From DATBJJ01 sp036556425 (GTDB taxonomy: Bacteria > Acidobacteriota > Vicinamibacteria > Vicinamibacterales > 2-12-FULL-66-21), in contig DATBJJ010000060.1 of NCBI GenBank assembly GCA_036556425.1, positions 27,070 through 91,069 of the forward strand: DNA of 64,000 nt, given 5' to 3'. The first letter of the stretch is position 1, and each line of letters starts with the position of its first letter. Below the pieces are notes generated by a model. That model did no database searches. It saw only the letters and a program-made list of their open reading frames with translations, and was not told the DNA's origin. Below, one piece after another: positions 26,816 through 35,257 of this stretch. The position numbers and the translations under genes are program-made.

Positions 26816-26987
26816 TGGCAGCTTCGCCCTCTCAGTCCCAGGCCGCAATCGCGGCAAGTCTGCGATTTCCTGTATTTTTCGGCCCAATCCGCGCCCCTCG
26901 CCATTCGGAACCGAGGTGGCGGCGGCGGCCTCGACCGCCCTTTGCGGCCGTGTCAGAGGCGTGTCAAAGGATCGTGCCAAGCGGGCG
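26816..26987. promoter_or_regulatory. intergenic leader with candidate sigma-54 promoter (minus strand)
   Basis: 172 bases between the ABC-transporter stop and the barrel start, long enough for a promoter. On the minus strand, bases 26980-26963 read TTGGCACG-ATCC-TTTGAC, with a perfect -24 element TTGGCACG but a -12 element of TTTG rather than TTGC. If real, transcription would start about 140 bases upstream of the GTG. The leader has no obvious terminator hairpin. Confidence 0.35.
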
Positions 26988-28796
26988 CTAGGTTTCCAGC
27001 CCCTGAATCAGCCGCTCGAACACGCCGCCGGCGCGTGCGAGGGTCGACCAGGTCCCCTGCTCTACAATCCGGCCCTCTTCCAGAACTATCAGGAGGTCCG
27101 CGTCGCGGATGGTGGACAGCCGGTGCGCGATGACGATCGTGGTGCGTCCGCGCGACGCGTTCTGCAGGGCTTGCTGCACGAGCCGTTCCGAGACCGAGTC
27201 CAGGTGCGACGTGGCCTCGTCGAGGATGAGGATGCTGGGATTCCGAATGAGCGCGCGGGCGATCGCGATGCGCTGTCGCTGGCCGCCGGACACCATCGCG
27301 CCGCGCTCCCCGACGAGCGTGTCGAGCCCATCGGGCAGCGCCGCGACGACCTCCGTCAAGTGCGCATCCGCGAGCGCGCGCTCGAGCGCCGCTTCGCCGA
27401 CGTGTTCGCAGCCGTAGAGGATGTTCTCGCGCAGGGTGCCGTGAAAGAGAAACGCGTCCTGCTCGACGAGCGCCGTCGCGCGATGCCAGCTCTCGGGTGA
27501 GAAGTTCCAGCAATCGCGTCCGTCGACGGTGACGCGGCCGGAGGTCGGCGCGCGCAAACGCAGCAGGATGTTCGCGAGCGTCGACTTGCCCGCGCCGGAT
27601 GGTCCGACGATCGCGACGGTCTGTCCGACGGGCACCGCAAAATCGATCGCGTCGAGCGCGGCGCGGCCGTTCGGATAGCGGTAAACGACCCGCTCGAACC
27701 GCAGCTCACGCGTGAGCCCCATGAATTCCTCGGCGCCGAACGGACGCGTCGGAAAGTGCGGGGTGTCGAGCCATCCTTGGACTTCGTGAATCCCGCCGGC
27801 GAGATACGCGAGGTGTCCGTGCAAGCCGTAAAGCTGGTTCAGGAGCGGCAGCAGGCGAAGAAGGATGAAACCGAACGCGAGCAGATAGCTGCTCAACATC
27901 AATCCGCGGCGCACGAGCAGCACGTACGCAAACGTCACGATCACCATCGCGCCCAGCACGGCGAGCGTCTCGGTGATCGGGAAGAGGAGCGACAGCGCGT
28001 GCGCGCTTCGCTCCTCGGCGTCCGCCTGCGCGTTGTTGAGCGCATGGAACTGCTCGATCTCTCGATCCTGCGAGTGCGTCGCGCGGACGATGCGGATGCC
28101 GGCGAACGATTGCCCCAGCGCGCTCGCGATGCGGTGGTTGAGATCCGTCAGCTCCACGCCGGCCGTCTTGAGCCGGCCGTACACGAACGACAGCGACGTG
28201 CCCAGCCCCACCGCGAGCGCAACGACGAGCGTCGTCAAGGGCCAGGAAAGGAAGAAGAGCGCGGCGACGTAAAAGACCGCGATGCTCGTTCGCTGCAGGA
28301 GCGCGAGCATCGCGTCGACGGCGACGGTCGTGCGATACGTCTCGACGAGAAACACGTTGGCGAGATCGCCGCCCGGCATGCGATCGAAGAGATCGAGGTC
28401 GGCGCCGTGCAGGCGTCGAAACAAATTGTCGCGCAGGCTGACGGAGATGCGGCGCTTGAGGCGCGCCGCGAGCACGAGCGAGGTGTAGAACGCGGCGTTC
28501 TTCAACGCAATCGCGCCGACGATCGCGGCGGCGATCGTCGCGATGTAGAACGCGGGCGAGTGGCCCGGGAGCGTGCGTTGGAGCCACTGCAGCGGCCGCA
28601 TCGGCGTGGCGTTCTCGCCGCCGAGCAGCAGGTTGAGGAGCGGAACGAGGAGGCCGACGCCAAACCCCTCGAACAGCATCACGAACAGCGCGCTCGAGAG
28701 GACCGCCGCGAGCAGCAGAGGCCGCCGCACGAGGTACGGCTTGAGGAACCGGAGGATATTGCGAAGCTCGGCGAGTTGCTTGGCCCAGGACCTCAC
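26988..28796 (-). CDS. ABC transporter, fused membrane and ATP-binding domains (MsbA-like)
   Basis: A 602-residue half-transporter acting as a homodimer. The N-terminal ~320 residues hold six predicted transmembrane helices. The ATPase domain has Walker A near 398 (GPSGAGKST), ABC signature near 500 (VSGGQRQRIAIARAL) and Walker B near 525 (ILILDEATSHLD). Type IV exporters of this class flip lipid-linked glycans or lipids. No Wzx-type flippase appears in the window, so this is the leading candidate for moving the EPS precursor, though a housekeeping lipid flippase is possible. It follows a glycosyltransferase by six bases. Confidence 0.93.
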   Translation of the reverse strand: MRSWAKQLAELRNILRFLKPYLVRRPLLLAAVLSSALFVMLFEGFGVGLLVPLLNLLLGGENATPMRPLQWLQRTLPGHSPAFYIATIAAAIVGAIALKNAAFYTSLVLAARLKRRISVSLRDNLFRRLHGADLDLFDRMPGGDLANVFLVETYRTTVAVDAMLALLQRTSIAVFYVAALFFLSWPLTTLVVALAVGLGTSLSFVYGRLKTAGVELTDLNHRIASALGQSFAGIRIVRATHSQDREIEQFHALNNAQADAEERSAHALSLLFPITETLAVLGAMVIVTFAYVLLVRRGLMLSSYLLAFGFILLRLLPLLNQLYGLHGHLAYLAGGIHEVQGWLDTPHFPTRPFGAEEFMGLTRELRFERVVYRYPNGRAALDAIDFAVPVGQTVAIVGPSGAGKSTLANILLRLRAPTSGRVTVDGRDCWNFSPESWHRATALVEQDAFLFHGTLRENILYGCEHVGEAALERALADAHLTEVVAALPDGLDTLVGERGAMVSGGQRQRIAIARALIRNPSILILDEATSHLDSVSERLVQQALQNASRGRTTIVIAHRLSTIRDADLLIVLEEGRIVEQGTWSTLARAGGVFERLIQGLET

Positions 28797-28802
28797 GGCG
28801 GC

Positions 28803-29906
28803 TCAGGATAACACCGACAGAATCACATCCGCCCATTCGCGGACGCGATCCGCTTCGCGGTAGCGGCCCGCGACGTCGAACGCCGCCGCGCCGAGGCGCG
28901 ATCGCGCTCGGTCGTCTCCACGCACACGTTCGACGGCGCGGACGAGCGCGGCCGCATCGCGCGCGGGAAAGAACACCGCGCTCGTGGCGTCCTCGAGCGC
29001 GTCCGCCGCGACGCCGGCCGGCGTCGTGACGATCGGCAGCCGGGCCGCCATGGCTTCGACGAGCGCGAGGCCGAACCCCTCGTAGTGGCTGGGAAACACG
29101 AAGATGTCGGCGTCACGGTACAGATCGCGCAGCGCGTCGTGATCGACACGAGGGAAGACCGTCACGCGCGAGCGGACCTGCTCGGGGAACGCGGACAGGA
29201 CGTCCTCGGCGCGTGCGAGCGTGCCCGCGCACACGAGGCGCAGCGCCGGAACACGGCGCGCGAGATCCGCGAACGCCGCGCGAAGCTCGTCGATCCCCTT
29301 CATCGGCATCCATTGCGCGACGAAGAGCAGCGTCTCAGCCGCGCGCGGCTGACGCGACGGCAGGAAGAACGCATCCGGAACGCCGTGCGCCACCGTTGCG
29401 ATTCGCTTCTCGTCCGCCCAACCGCGATCGACGAGATACCTGCGCTCGGCGGCGTTCAACACGGTGATCAGCGCGGCGCCGCGGCAGGACGCGCGCAGGA
29501 ACATCGGCATCAACCGCTCCTGCAGGACGCGATAGCGGAGCGAGAGGCCGCCGGATGCTCGAGCGTCGCGCGCAAGCTCCGTGTGGTACATCGGCTCGAG
29601 CCCGTGGAACGCGACGACGGCCGGGATCGCGTTCACGACACCGGCCGCGATCGCGAGCCATCCGGCATAGCTGTGAAACACGACGAGATCGAACGGCGTC
29701 GGCGACTTCCGGAGCCATCGGGCGATCGTCAGCGGGTAGAGGAGCGGCGTCAATCGACCGCGACGCGACGCCGACGGAAAATCCTGCGGCGTGACGATCG
29801 TCGCCGTATGGCCGCGGCGGCCGATCTCGTCGGCGAGGGCTCGATAGGTGATGAAGACGGAAGAATGCGGATCGCGCGGCGTTTGAAGGACGATCGCGAC
29901 GTTCAC
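28803..29906 (-). CDS. glycosyltransferase family 4
   Basis: A 367-residue GT-B enzyme. The start is GTG 29906, sharing one base with the stop of the E1 gene. The N-terminal domain has IVLQTPRDPHSSVFITY; the donor domain has LLFVAQWMPMKGIDELR and E-x7-E (HYEGFGLALVEAMAAR). It ends six bases before the ABC transporter gene, so the two are probably co-transcribed. It sits at the boundary of the EPS locus and the upstream dehydrogenase. Confidence 0.9.
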   Translation of the reverse strand: MNVAIVLQTPRDPHSSVFITYRALADEIGRRGHTATIVTPQDFPSASRRGRLTPLLYPLTIARWLRKSPTPFDLVVFHSYAGWLAIAAGVVNAIPAVVAFHGLEPMYHTELARDARASGGLSLRYRVLQERLMPMFLRASCRGAALITVLNAAERRYLVDRGWADEKRIATVAHGVPDAFFLPSRQPRAAETLLFVAQWMPMKGIDELRAAFADLARRVPALRLVCAGTLARAEDVLSAFPEQVRSRVTVFPRVDHDALRDLYRDADIFVFPSHYEGFGLALVEAMAARLPIVTTPAGVAADALEDATSAVFFPARDAAALVRAVERVRGDDRARSRLGAAAFDVAGRYREADRVREWADVILSVLS

Positions 29907-32386
29907 TAATACCTTACCAGCAGCCTCGCCGCGTTCTCGATTTCCTCGTCCGAGGGCAGATAGAAGCTCTCGAGCGGCGGCGAGTACGGCACCGGCGTGT
30001 CGAGCGCGCCGACGATCCGTACGGGCGCGTCGAGCCACTCGAACGCCTCTTCCTGAATGATCGCGGCAAGGCTCTCGCCGATGCCGCCCGTGCGCGCGTC
30101 CTCGTGGATGACGAGCACGCGGCTGCAGTGCCGGACCGAGCGGAAGAGCGCATCGCGATCGAGCGGAGCGAGCGACCGCAGGTCGAGCACGCTCGCTTCG
30201 ATCCCGTCCTTGGCGAGGCGTCCGGCGACGCGGAGACCGGTGTGGACGAACGCGCCGTACGAGACGATCGCGAGATCCGCGCCGGCACGGCGCAGCGCCG
30301 CGCGGCCGATCGGGATCGGCGCGGGCGGGTCGTCGCCGAGGGCCTGCTTCACGCGCGGGTCGCGATAGAGCGCGATGTGCTCGTAGTAGAGAACCGGATC
30401 GGGATCGGCAATCGCGCTGGCCATCAACGCGCGCGCGTCGTGCGGCGTCGAGGGCACGACGATCTTCAGGCCGGGCGTGCGATAGAACCACGGCTCGGTG
30501 TTCTGCGAGTGAAACGGCCCCGCGCTGCGCAGACCGCCCCACGGCATCCGCACGACCATCGGCACCGATCCGCCCCACCGATAGCGGATCTTCGCGGCGT
30601 TGTTGACCAGTTGATTGAAGCCAGTCGCGACGAAATCGTTGAACTGCATCTCGCCGATCGGCCGCTGGCCGGCGAGCGCGGCGCCGACGCACACGCCGAG
30701 CACGGCGTTCTCCGCCAACGGCGAGTTGATCAATCGATCGCCGAGCTCCTCGAGCAGCGGACGGAGCAGGAGAAACGCGTTGCCGTACGCGCCGCCGACG
30801 TCTTCGCCGAACACGAACACGCGCGGATCCGCGCGAAGCCCGTCGCGCACGCCCTGCATCACGCCTTCGAGGAACGTCGAGCCCTTGCGATCGAACGCGG
30901 GACCTTCGTCGAGCGGCGGCAGATCCGAGACCGCGTCGCGCGAGCCGCGAACCGCCGGATCGAGCACTTCAACGCGCGTGCGCGGCGGCTCTCCCTCGAA
31001 CACGCCGCGCGCGGCGTCCGGCGGGTCGGGCCACGGCGCGGCAATCACCGCCTGCGCTTGCGCCTCGACCAGCGCCACGCTCTCCTCCTTCAGCCGATTC
31101 AGCTCCGCTTCGTCGATGAGACCTTCGAGCTGCAGCCGTGTCGCGTAGGCAGGAATCGGATCCCGCGCGGACCAGAACTTGTACAGCTCGGGATTCGCGT
31201 ACCCGGATTCCTGCAGCGGCGGATACTCCCATCCCAGTTGCGGATCCTTGCCGAGATACAACATGTCGTCGTGATGCGCGTGGCCGCACATGCGCATCGC
31301 GACGAGCTCGATGAGCGTGGGACCCTGGCCGGCGCGCGCGCGATCGACGGCCCACGCGAACGCCGACGCGATCTCGTCGGGATCCGTTCCGTCGATCGTG
31401 ATCCCTGGAATGCCGTACCCCGCGGCTTTGTCGGCGAACACGCGCGACGCGGATTGATACCGCACCGCGGTCGACAGCGCCGTCTGGTTGTTCTGAACGC
31501 AGAAGACCATCGGAAGGCGCCGCACGGCGCACAGGTTGATCGCCTCGTGCCACTCGCCGAGCGACGTGCCGCCTTCCCCCATGAACGAGATCGTCACGCG
31601 TTGACTGCCGTCGCGGGCGAACGCGAACGCCATGCCCGCCAGCGTCAGCGTGCCGATGCCGAGCGGCGCGGCTGCCGGCAGAATGCCGTAGCTCATGTCG
31701 CCCATGTGGAGATCCTTGCCGTGCATCGGCGGGCCGGCCTTCCCCATCTGCGCGGACATCACGGCGCGGATCGTTTCCGGCGCGGACCGCATCGCGAGCA
31801 CGGCGCCGAGATCGCGAATCAACGGCGCGATCACGTCGCCGCGCCACGCGGAGTTCTCGCTGAAGCTCTTGCCGCGGCGCAGCCGAATCGCGGCGGCATA
31901 GATCGCTTCCTGCCCGAGCGATCGAAAGCCTTTCCCCTGGAACGCGGCGTCGCCGTACCGCACTTCGCCGCCGGTGAACAGCGTTTTCAGTCGATTGTCG
32001 GTCGCGCGCGTCAGCACCATCCCGCGCAGGATCTCGCGGCGCTCGTCGGGCGTCAGCGATTCGCGTATCGCGGCGCGATGCAAGAACCCATCGCACGCGT
32101 CGACGAGCTCGTCGATCGCGACTTGAAAGCGCTGCGCCCCCTCGACGCCGGGCGTCGTCTCGAACGCCTCGGTCGGCGCGACGTTCTTCAGGCGGCCGCG
32201 CAGCTCGTCAGCGAAGCGGATTCTCACCGAGTCGAGCGAGGCCGCATCGCCCCCGCGAACCGCCCCCTTGCACGAATCGAACGCGGCGCGCACCGGCGCC
32301 AGCGCAAACGGGAACCGCTCGGTGACGAAGGCTTCGAGGCGGCGGGCGAGATCGGTGGCTGGATGAACCGTGGAAGCCCGGGCCAT
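29906..32386 (-). CDS. 2-oxoacid dehydrogenase E1, alpha and beta subunits fused
   Basis: An 826-residue thiamine-diphosphate enzyme in which E1 alpha (about 60-440) and E1 beta (about 495-826) are one chain. The alpha part has the ThDP-binding region GEGGTSLGEWHEAINLC near 267 and the phosphorylation-loop-like AMRMCGHAHHDDM; the beta part has FGEDVGGAYGN and PLAENAVLGVCVGAALAG. The reaction is oxidative decarboxylation of pyruvate or branched-chain 2-oxoacids. The E2 and E3 partners are not in the window. Substrate is uncertain; the fused layout resembles branched-chain or acetoin-type enzymes of this group. Confidence 0.9.
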   Translation of the reverse strand: MARASTVHPATDLARRLEAFVTERFPFALAPVRAAFDSCKGAVRGGDAASLDSVRIRFADELRGRLKNVAPTEAFETTPGVEGAQRFQVAIDELVDACDGFLHRAAIRESLTPDERREILRGMVLTRATDNRLKTLFTGGEVRYGDAAFQGKGFRSLGQEAIYAAAIRLRRGKSFSENSAWRGDVIAPLIRDLGAVLAMRSAPETIRAVMSAQMGKAGPPMHGKDLHMGDMSYGILPAAAPLGIGTLTLAGMAFAFARDGSQRVTISFMGEGGTSLGEWHEAINLCAVRRLPMVFCVQNNQTALSTAVRYQSASRVFADKAAGYGIPGITIDGTDPDEIASAFAWAVDRARAGQGPTLIELVAMRMCGHAHHDDMLYLGKDPQLGWEYPPLQESGYANPELYKFWSARDPIPAYATRLQLEGLIDEAELNRLKEESVALVEAQAQAVIAAPWPDPPDAARGVFEGEPPRTRVEVLDPAVRGSRDAVSDLPPLDEGPAFDRKGSTFLEGVMQGVRDGLRADPRVFVFGEDVGGAYGNAFLLLRPLLEELGDRLINSPLAENAVLGVCVGAALAGQRPIGEMQFNDFVATGFNQLVNNAAKIRYRWGGSVPMVVRMPWGGLRSAGPFHSQNTEPWFYRTPGLKIVVPSTPHDARALMASAIADPDPVLYYEHIALYRDPRVKQALGDDPPAPIPIGRAALRRAGADLAIVSYGAFVHTGLRVAGRLAKDGIEASVLDLRSLAPLDRDALFRSVRHCSRVLVIHEDARTGGIGESLAAIIQEEAFEWLDAPVRIVGALDTPVPYSPPLESFYLPSDEEIENAARLLVRY

Positions 32387-32404
32387 TACGAAAATGCTAA
32401 CACT

Positions 32405-32875
32405 CTATCGAGGGGTCCGCTCCGCCGCCACGGTCTTGTCGACGAACGCCTCGATGTCGCGCGCGGGCCGCGCGCCCGACGCGCGCCCCACCTCGCGCCC
32501 TCCGACGAACACCGCCATCGTCGGGATCGATCGAATGACGAATCGATCGCCGAGCTCGGGAATGGCGTCGGTGTTGACCTTCACGACGATGTAGCGGCCG
32601 GCGTTGCTCGCCGCGACCTTCACCAGCTCGGGCGCGACCATGCGGCACGGTCCGCACCACGGTGCCCAGAAATCGACGACGACCGGCAGGGTCGACAAGC
32701 GAGTGAGGGCATCGAAGGCTTCCGCGCTTGGCATCTCGAGCGGCTCGGCGCTCGGAGGCAGCAGCGTCCCGCACTTCTTGCACTTGGCCGTCGTGCCGAA
32801 TGGAACGCGATTGCGCTGTTCGCACGACGGACAGCTCAGGATGATGCCGCGATCGTCGACTTGAGCGTTGGCCAT
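32405..32875 (-). CDS. trxC: thioredoxin 2 type (TrxC-like) with zinc ribbon
   Basis: A 156-residue protein. Cys15, Cys18, Cys32 and Cys35 form a rubredoxin-like zinc ribbon (CPSC and CKKC), followed by a thioredoxin domain with the active site WCGPC at 74-78 and the cis-proline segment IPTM. This is the architecture of bacterial thioredoxin 2, which reduces protein disulfides in the cytoplasm and is often linked with oxidative stress. ATG 32875 is clear; in-frame upstream codons lack family similarity. It lies 18 bases ahead of the E1 gene. Confidence 0.94.
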   Translation of the reverse strand: MANAQVDDRGIILSCPSCEQRNRVPFGTTAKCKKCGTLLPPSAEPLEMPSAEAFDALTRLSTLPVVVDFWAPWCGPCRMVAPELVKVAASNAGRYIVVKVNTDAIPELGDRFVIRSIPTMAVFVGGREVGRASGARPARDIEAFVDKTVAAERTPR

Positions 32876-32913
32876 GCCTTCGATCCTAGCAGCATTCGAA
32901 CGCGGCGATCGGT

Positions 32914-33696
32914 TCAGTCCGACACGGCGAGCTCGCCCGGCACGATCGGCCTCGTGCGTGGAAGCAGACCCCGCCGCGCCATGTTGCCGACGTAGGCGAG
33001 GATGCACACGAACACGGCCAGCTTGAGCGCGTCTGCCGGCCGCGTCTGCGGCAGCACCTTCCAGAGGAGCCACAGGATGGGCTGTGCGATCGTCACGGCC
33101 CAGACCGTTCCGTAAAAGTAGCGGCGCTCGTGCCCTTCACCTTGCGTCGACGGCTTCACTCGCGGCAGGAGCCCGAGCGCACCGAGAATCCAGATCGCGC
33201 CGACGATGGGAAAGTACGCCGTCTCGTACATCTGGAGAAGCTGCCAGCGGCCGGTCGCGATCGCGAATCCAAGACCGGCGATGTTGAGCACGGCGAACGC
33301 GATCGCTTCGCTCCACGCGAGTGTGTAGCACACGCGGCGGTAGAGCGGGTTCGGACGATCCTCGGTGAACCTGATGATGTACGGCTTCGGCTCGACGCCG
33401 GGAAGCTGGCCGAAGAGCGCGGCGATCCCGGTACCGACGAGCACGGCGCAAAGCCAGAGCACGGTTCGACGATCGAAGCCGCGTTCGAAGAGGTGGAACG
33501 TGAGCGGCCCCGGCGCGATGAAGAACACGAAGATCCAGATGGGCCAGTGCGCGAGCCGATAGGTCACCTTGTTTCGCTCGCGGATGCGGCGATCGCTCGC
33601 GAGCTCGATCCGCTCGGCATGGCCGTGCTGACGCTCGTATGAGGGGGGAAGAAGCGGCCAGGACAACCCTTCGACTTTAACATTTTTCCCTTGCAC
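32914..33696 (-). CDS. conserved hypothetical multi-spanning membrane protein
   Basis: A 260-residue protein with about six hydrophobic segments, including WIFVFFIAPGPLTFHLF, VLWLCAVLVGTGIAALF, AIAFAVLNIAGLGFAIA, FPIVGAIWILGALGLL, TVWAVTIAQPILWLLW and KLAVFVCILAYVGN. The N-terminus is charged and may be cytoplasmic. No catalytic motif is visible and I do not recognise the family. It is co-directional with thioredoxin 39 bases downstream. Probably an inner-membrane protein of unknown role. Confidence 0.75.
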   Translation of the reverse strand: MQGKNVKVEGLSWPLLPPSYERQHGHAERIELASDRRIRERNKVTYRLAHWPIWIFVFFIAPGPLTFHLFERGFDRRTVLWLCAVLVGTGIAALFGQLPGVEPKPYIIRFTEDRPNPLYRRVCYTLAWSEAIAFAVLNIAGLGFAIATGRWQLLQMYETAYFPIVGAIWILGALGLLPRVKPSTQGEGHERRYFYGTVWAVTIAQPILWLLWKVLPQTRPADALKLAVFVCILAYVGNMARRGLLPRTRPIVPGELAVSD

Positions 33697-33741
33697 GCGG
33701 CTCGATCCAAGCGCGGCGCTGCGGGTCGAGTAGCGCGCGCG

Positions 33742-34359
33742 CTATTCGAGATCGTAGACGCGCTGCAGCGTCCGCGGTCCCTCGCCGGGAAGCTTGTTGG
33801 CGTCGATCTTCGACGTGATCGTGAGCCGGCGAGGCGCGCCGCCCACGGCGTAGCGATCTGTCGCCTTCACATCACCCTCGAACTTGCGCTCGACGACGAG
33901 GACGGCGCCATCCCACTTGACCTTCGTGTCGATCGTCAGCGCGCCAACCTCGGATCGCACGGACTTGCCGTCCATTTTCCACGTGTGGGACACACCGTGC
34001 GCGTCGGTGACGACGAGTCCCGTGCCCTCGCGCGCGATCGTCATCCGATCGGGCATGAGCATCGCGATACGGATGGCCTCGCGCGACTTTGCCGCATCTT
34101 CTGGGTTCGCGCGGCCGCCCGTGTAGCCCGACCCTCCGCCCGAGCCGACGGGAGATCGTCCGCTCCCCACCGACACCGGCCCTCCGCCGAGCGGCGCCCG
34201 GCGTCCGGCGATGGCGGCGCGATCCTCGGTCGAGCGCAGCTCGGCCTGACGCGTCAGCTCGGGATTCAGCTTCCAAGTGCCCGTCAGATCCGGTCGATCC
34301 TGCGCGGCGAGCCCCGAGCTCAGCGCGGCAGCGATCGCGGCGGCGTGCAGCATGCGCAT
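33742..34359 (-). CDS. exported hypothetical protein with lipocalin-like N-terminal motif
   Basis: A 205-residue protein with a signal peptide (about 1-19, ending GLAAQ) followed by DLTGTWKLNPELTRQAE, a short conserved start found in many small exported acidobacterial beta-barrel-like proteins. A Gly-rich linker with repeated GSG/GGG follows at about 60-80. The second half is beta-rich (TWKMDGKSVRSEVGALTID, VKWDGAVLVVERKF). No catalytic residues are evident. The gene is divergent from the DUF1189 gene by 38 bases. Confidence 0.72.
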   Translation of the reverse strand: MRMLHAAAIAAALSSGLAAQDRPDLTGTWKLNPELTRQAELRSTEDRAAIAGRRAPLGGGPVSVGSGRSPVGSGGGSGYTGGRANPEDAAKSREAIRIAMLMPDRMTIAREGTGLVVTDAHGVSHTWKMDGKSVRSEVGALTIDTKVKWDGAVLVVERKFEGDVKATDRYAVGGAPRRLTITSKIDANKLPGEGPRTLQRVYDLE

Positions 34360-34397
34360 ATCGTCTCCGTCCCTGTATTATTTGACACGAGCCGCCC

Positions 34398-35213
34398 ATG
34401 AAAAAGTTTGGCTTCCTGCGCGCCATCGTCTTGTCGTTCTACTCCGCGGATTTGTACCGCGACGTCGGCCGCAACTGGAAGGGCACGGGGCTGCTCTATC
34501 TGATGCTATTGCTCGCGATCTGCTGGGTGCCCACGGCGATTCGCATGCATTTCGGCCTTCATAGGTTCGCGGAGACCCGGGTCCCCAAGATCACGGCCGA
34601 ACTTCCCGACATCACGATCGCGGACGGCGTGATGCACTCCAACCCGCCCGGACGTCATGAGTTCAGGGACGAGGATCCCCGCCCGGGACGGGATGCCTCG
34701 GTTTTCATCATCGACGACACGATCGACGACATCCCGTCGGATATTCCTCCGGGCACGATGATGCTGACGCGGCGCGAGTTCGGCGGCGCGCAACCGAATC
34801 GATCCGAGCGGCGCGTGTTCAAGCTGTCGGCGATCGGCGATATGAACCTGACGCGTCAAAAGGTCGGCGACTTCCTGAGCTCGCTCCAGTTCTGGTTGCC
34901 GCCGATCGCGTTCGCCTTCTCCGTCCTCGGATCGCTCGTCTTTCGACTCGTGCAGGCGCTCCTCTACGGATCGCTGGCGCAGATGTTCGCGAAGAGCAAA
35001 CAGGTCTCGATCGATTTCCGGACCGCCCTTCGGATCGCCGCGGTCGCGGTGACGCCGGTGATCGTGCTTCGAACGTTGATCTGGTTCCTGCCGTCGGAGC
35101 CCTCGTGGTACATCCGCTGGCCGGTTGCCATCCTCATTACGCTGGGGTACCTGCGCTTTGCAGCGGGCGCGCTCGCGAACGAGCCCGCCTCAGCTTCGCC
35201 GATCGCAACATAG
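34398..35213 (+). CDS. DUF1189-like integral membrane protein
   Basis: A 271-residue protein with a hydrophobic N-terminal segment, a central soluble region (about 60-160) and several C-terminal transmembrane helices (FWLPPIAFAFSVLGSLVFRLVQALLY; IAAVAVTPVIVLRTLIWFL; WPVAILITLGYLRFAAGALA). The layout resembles DUF1189 membrane proteins, which are of unknown function. Starts from ATG 34398 just after the divergent gap. It ends 44 bases before the start of the next gene. Confidence 0.75.
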   Translation: MKKFGFLRAIVLSFYSADLYRDVGRNWKGTGLLYLMLLLAICWVPTAIRMHFGLHRFAETRVPKITAELPDITIADGVMHSNPPGRHEFRDEDPRPGRDASVFIIDDTIDDIPSDIPPGTMMLTRREFGGAQPNRSERRVFKLSAIGDMNLTRQKVGDFLSSLQFWLPPIAFAFSVLGSLVFRLVQALLYGSLAQMFAKSKQVSIDFRTALRIAAVAVTPVIVLRTLIWFLPSEPSWYIRWPVAILITLGYLRFAAGALANEPASASPIAT

Positions 35214-35257
35214 CGCATTTGGTGTTCGCCGGAACCCTGGGATATCGTTCCCGTCTC

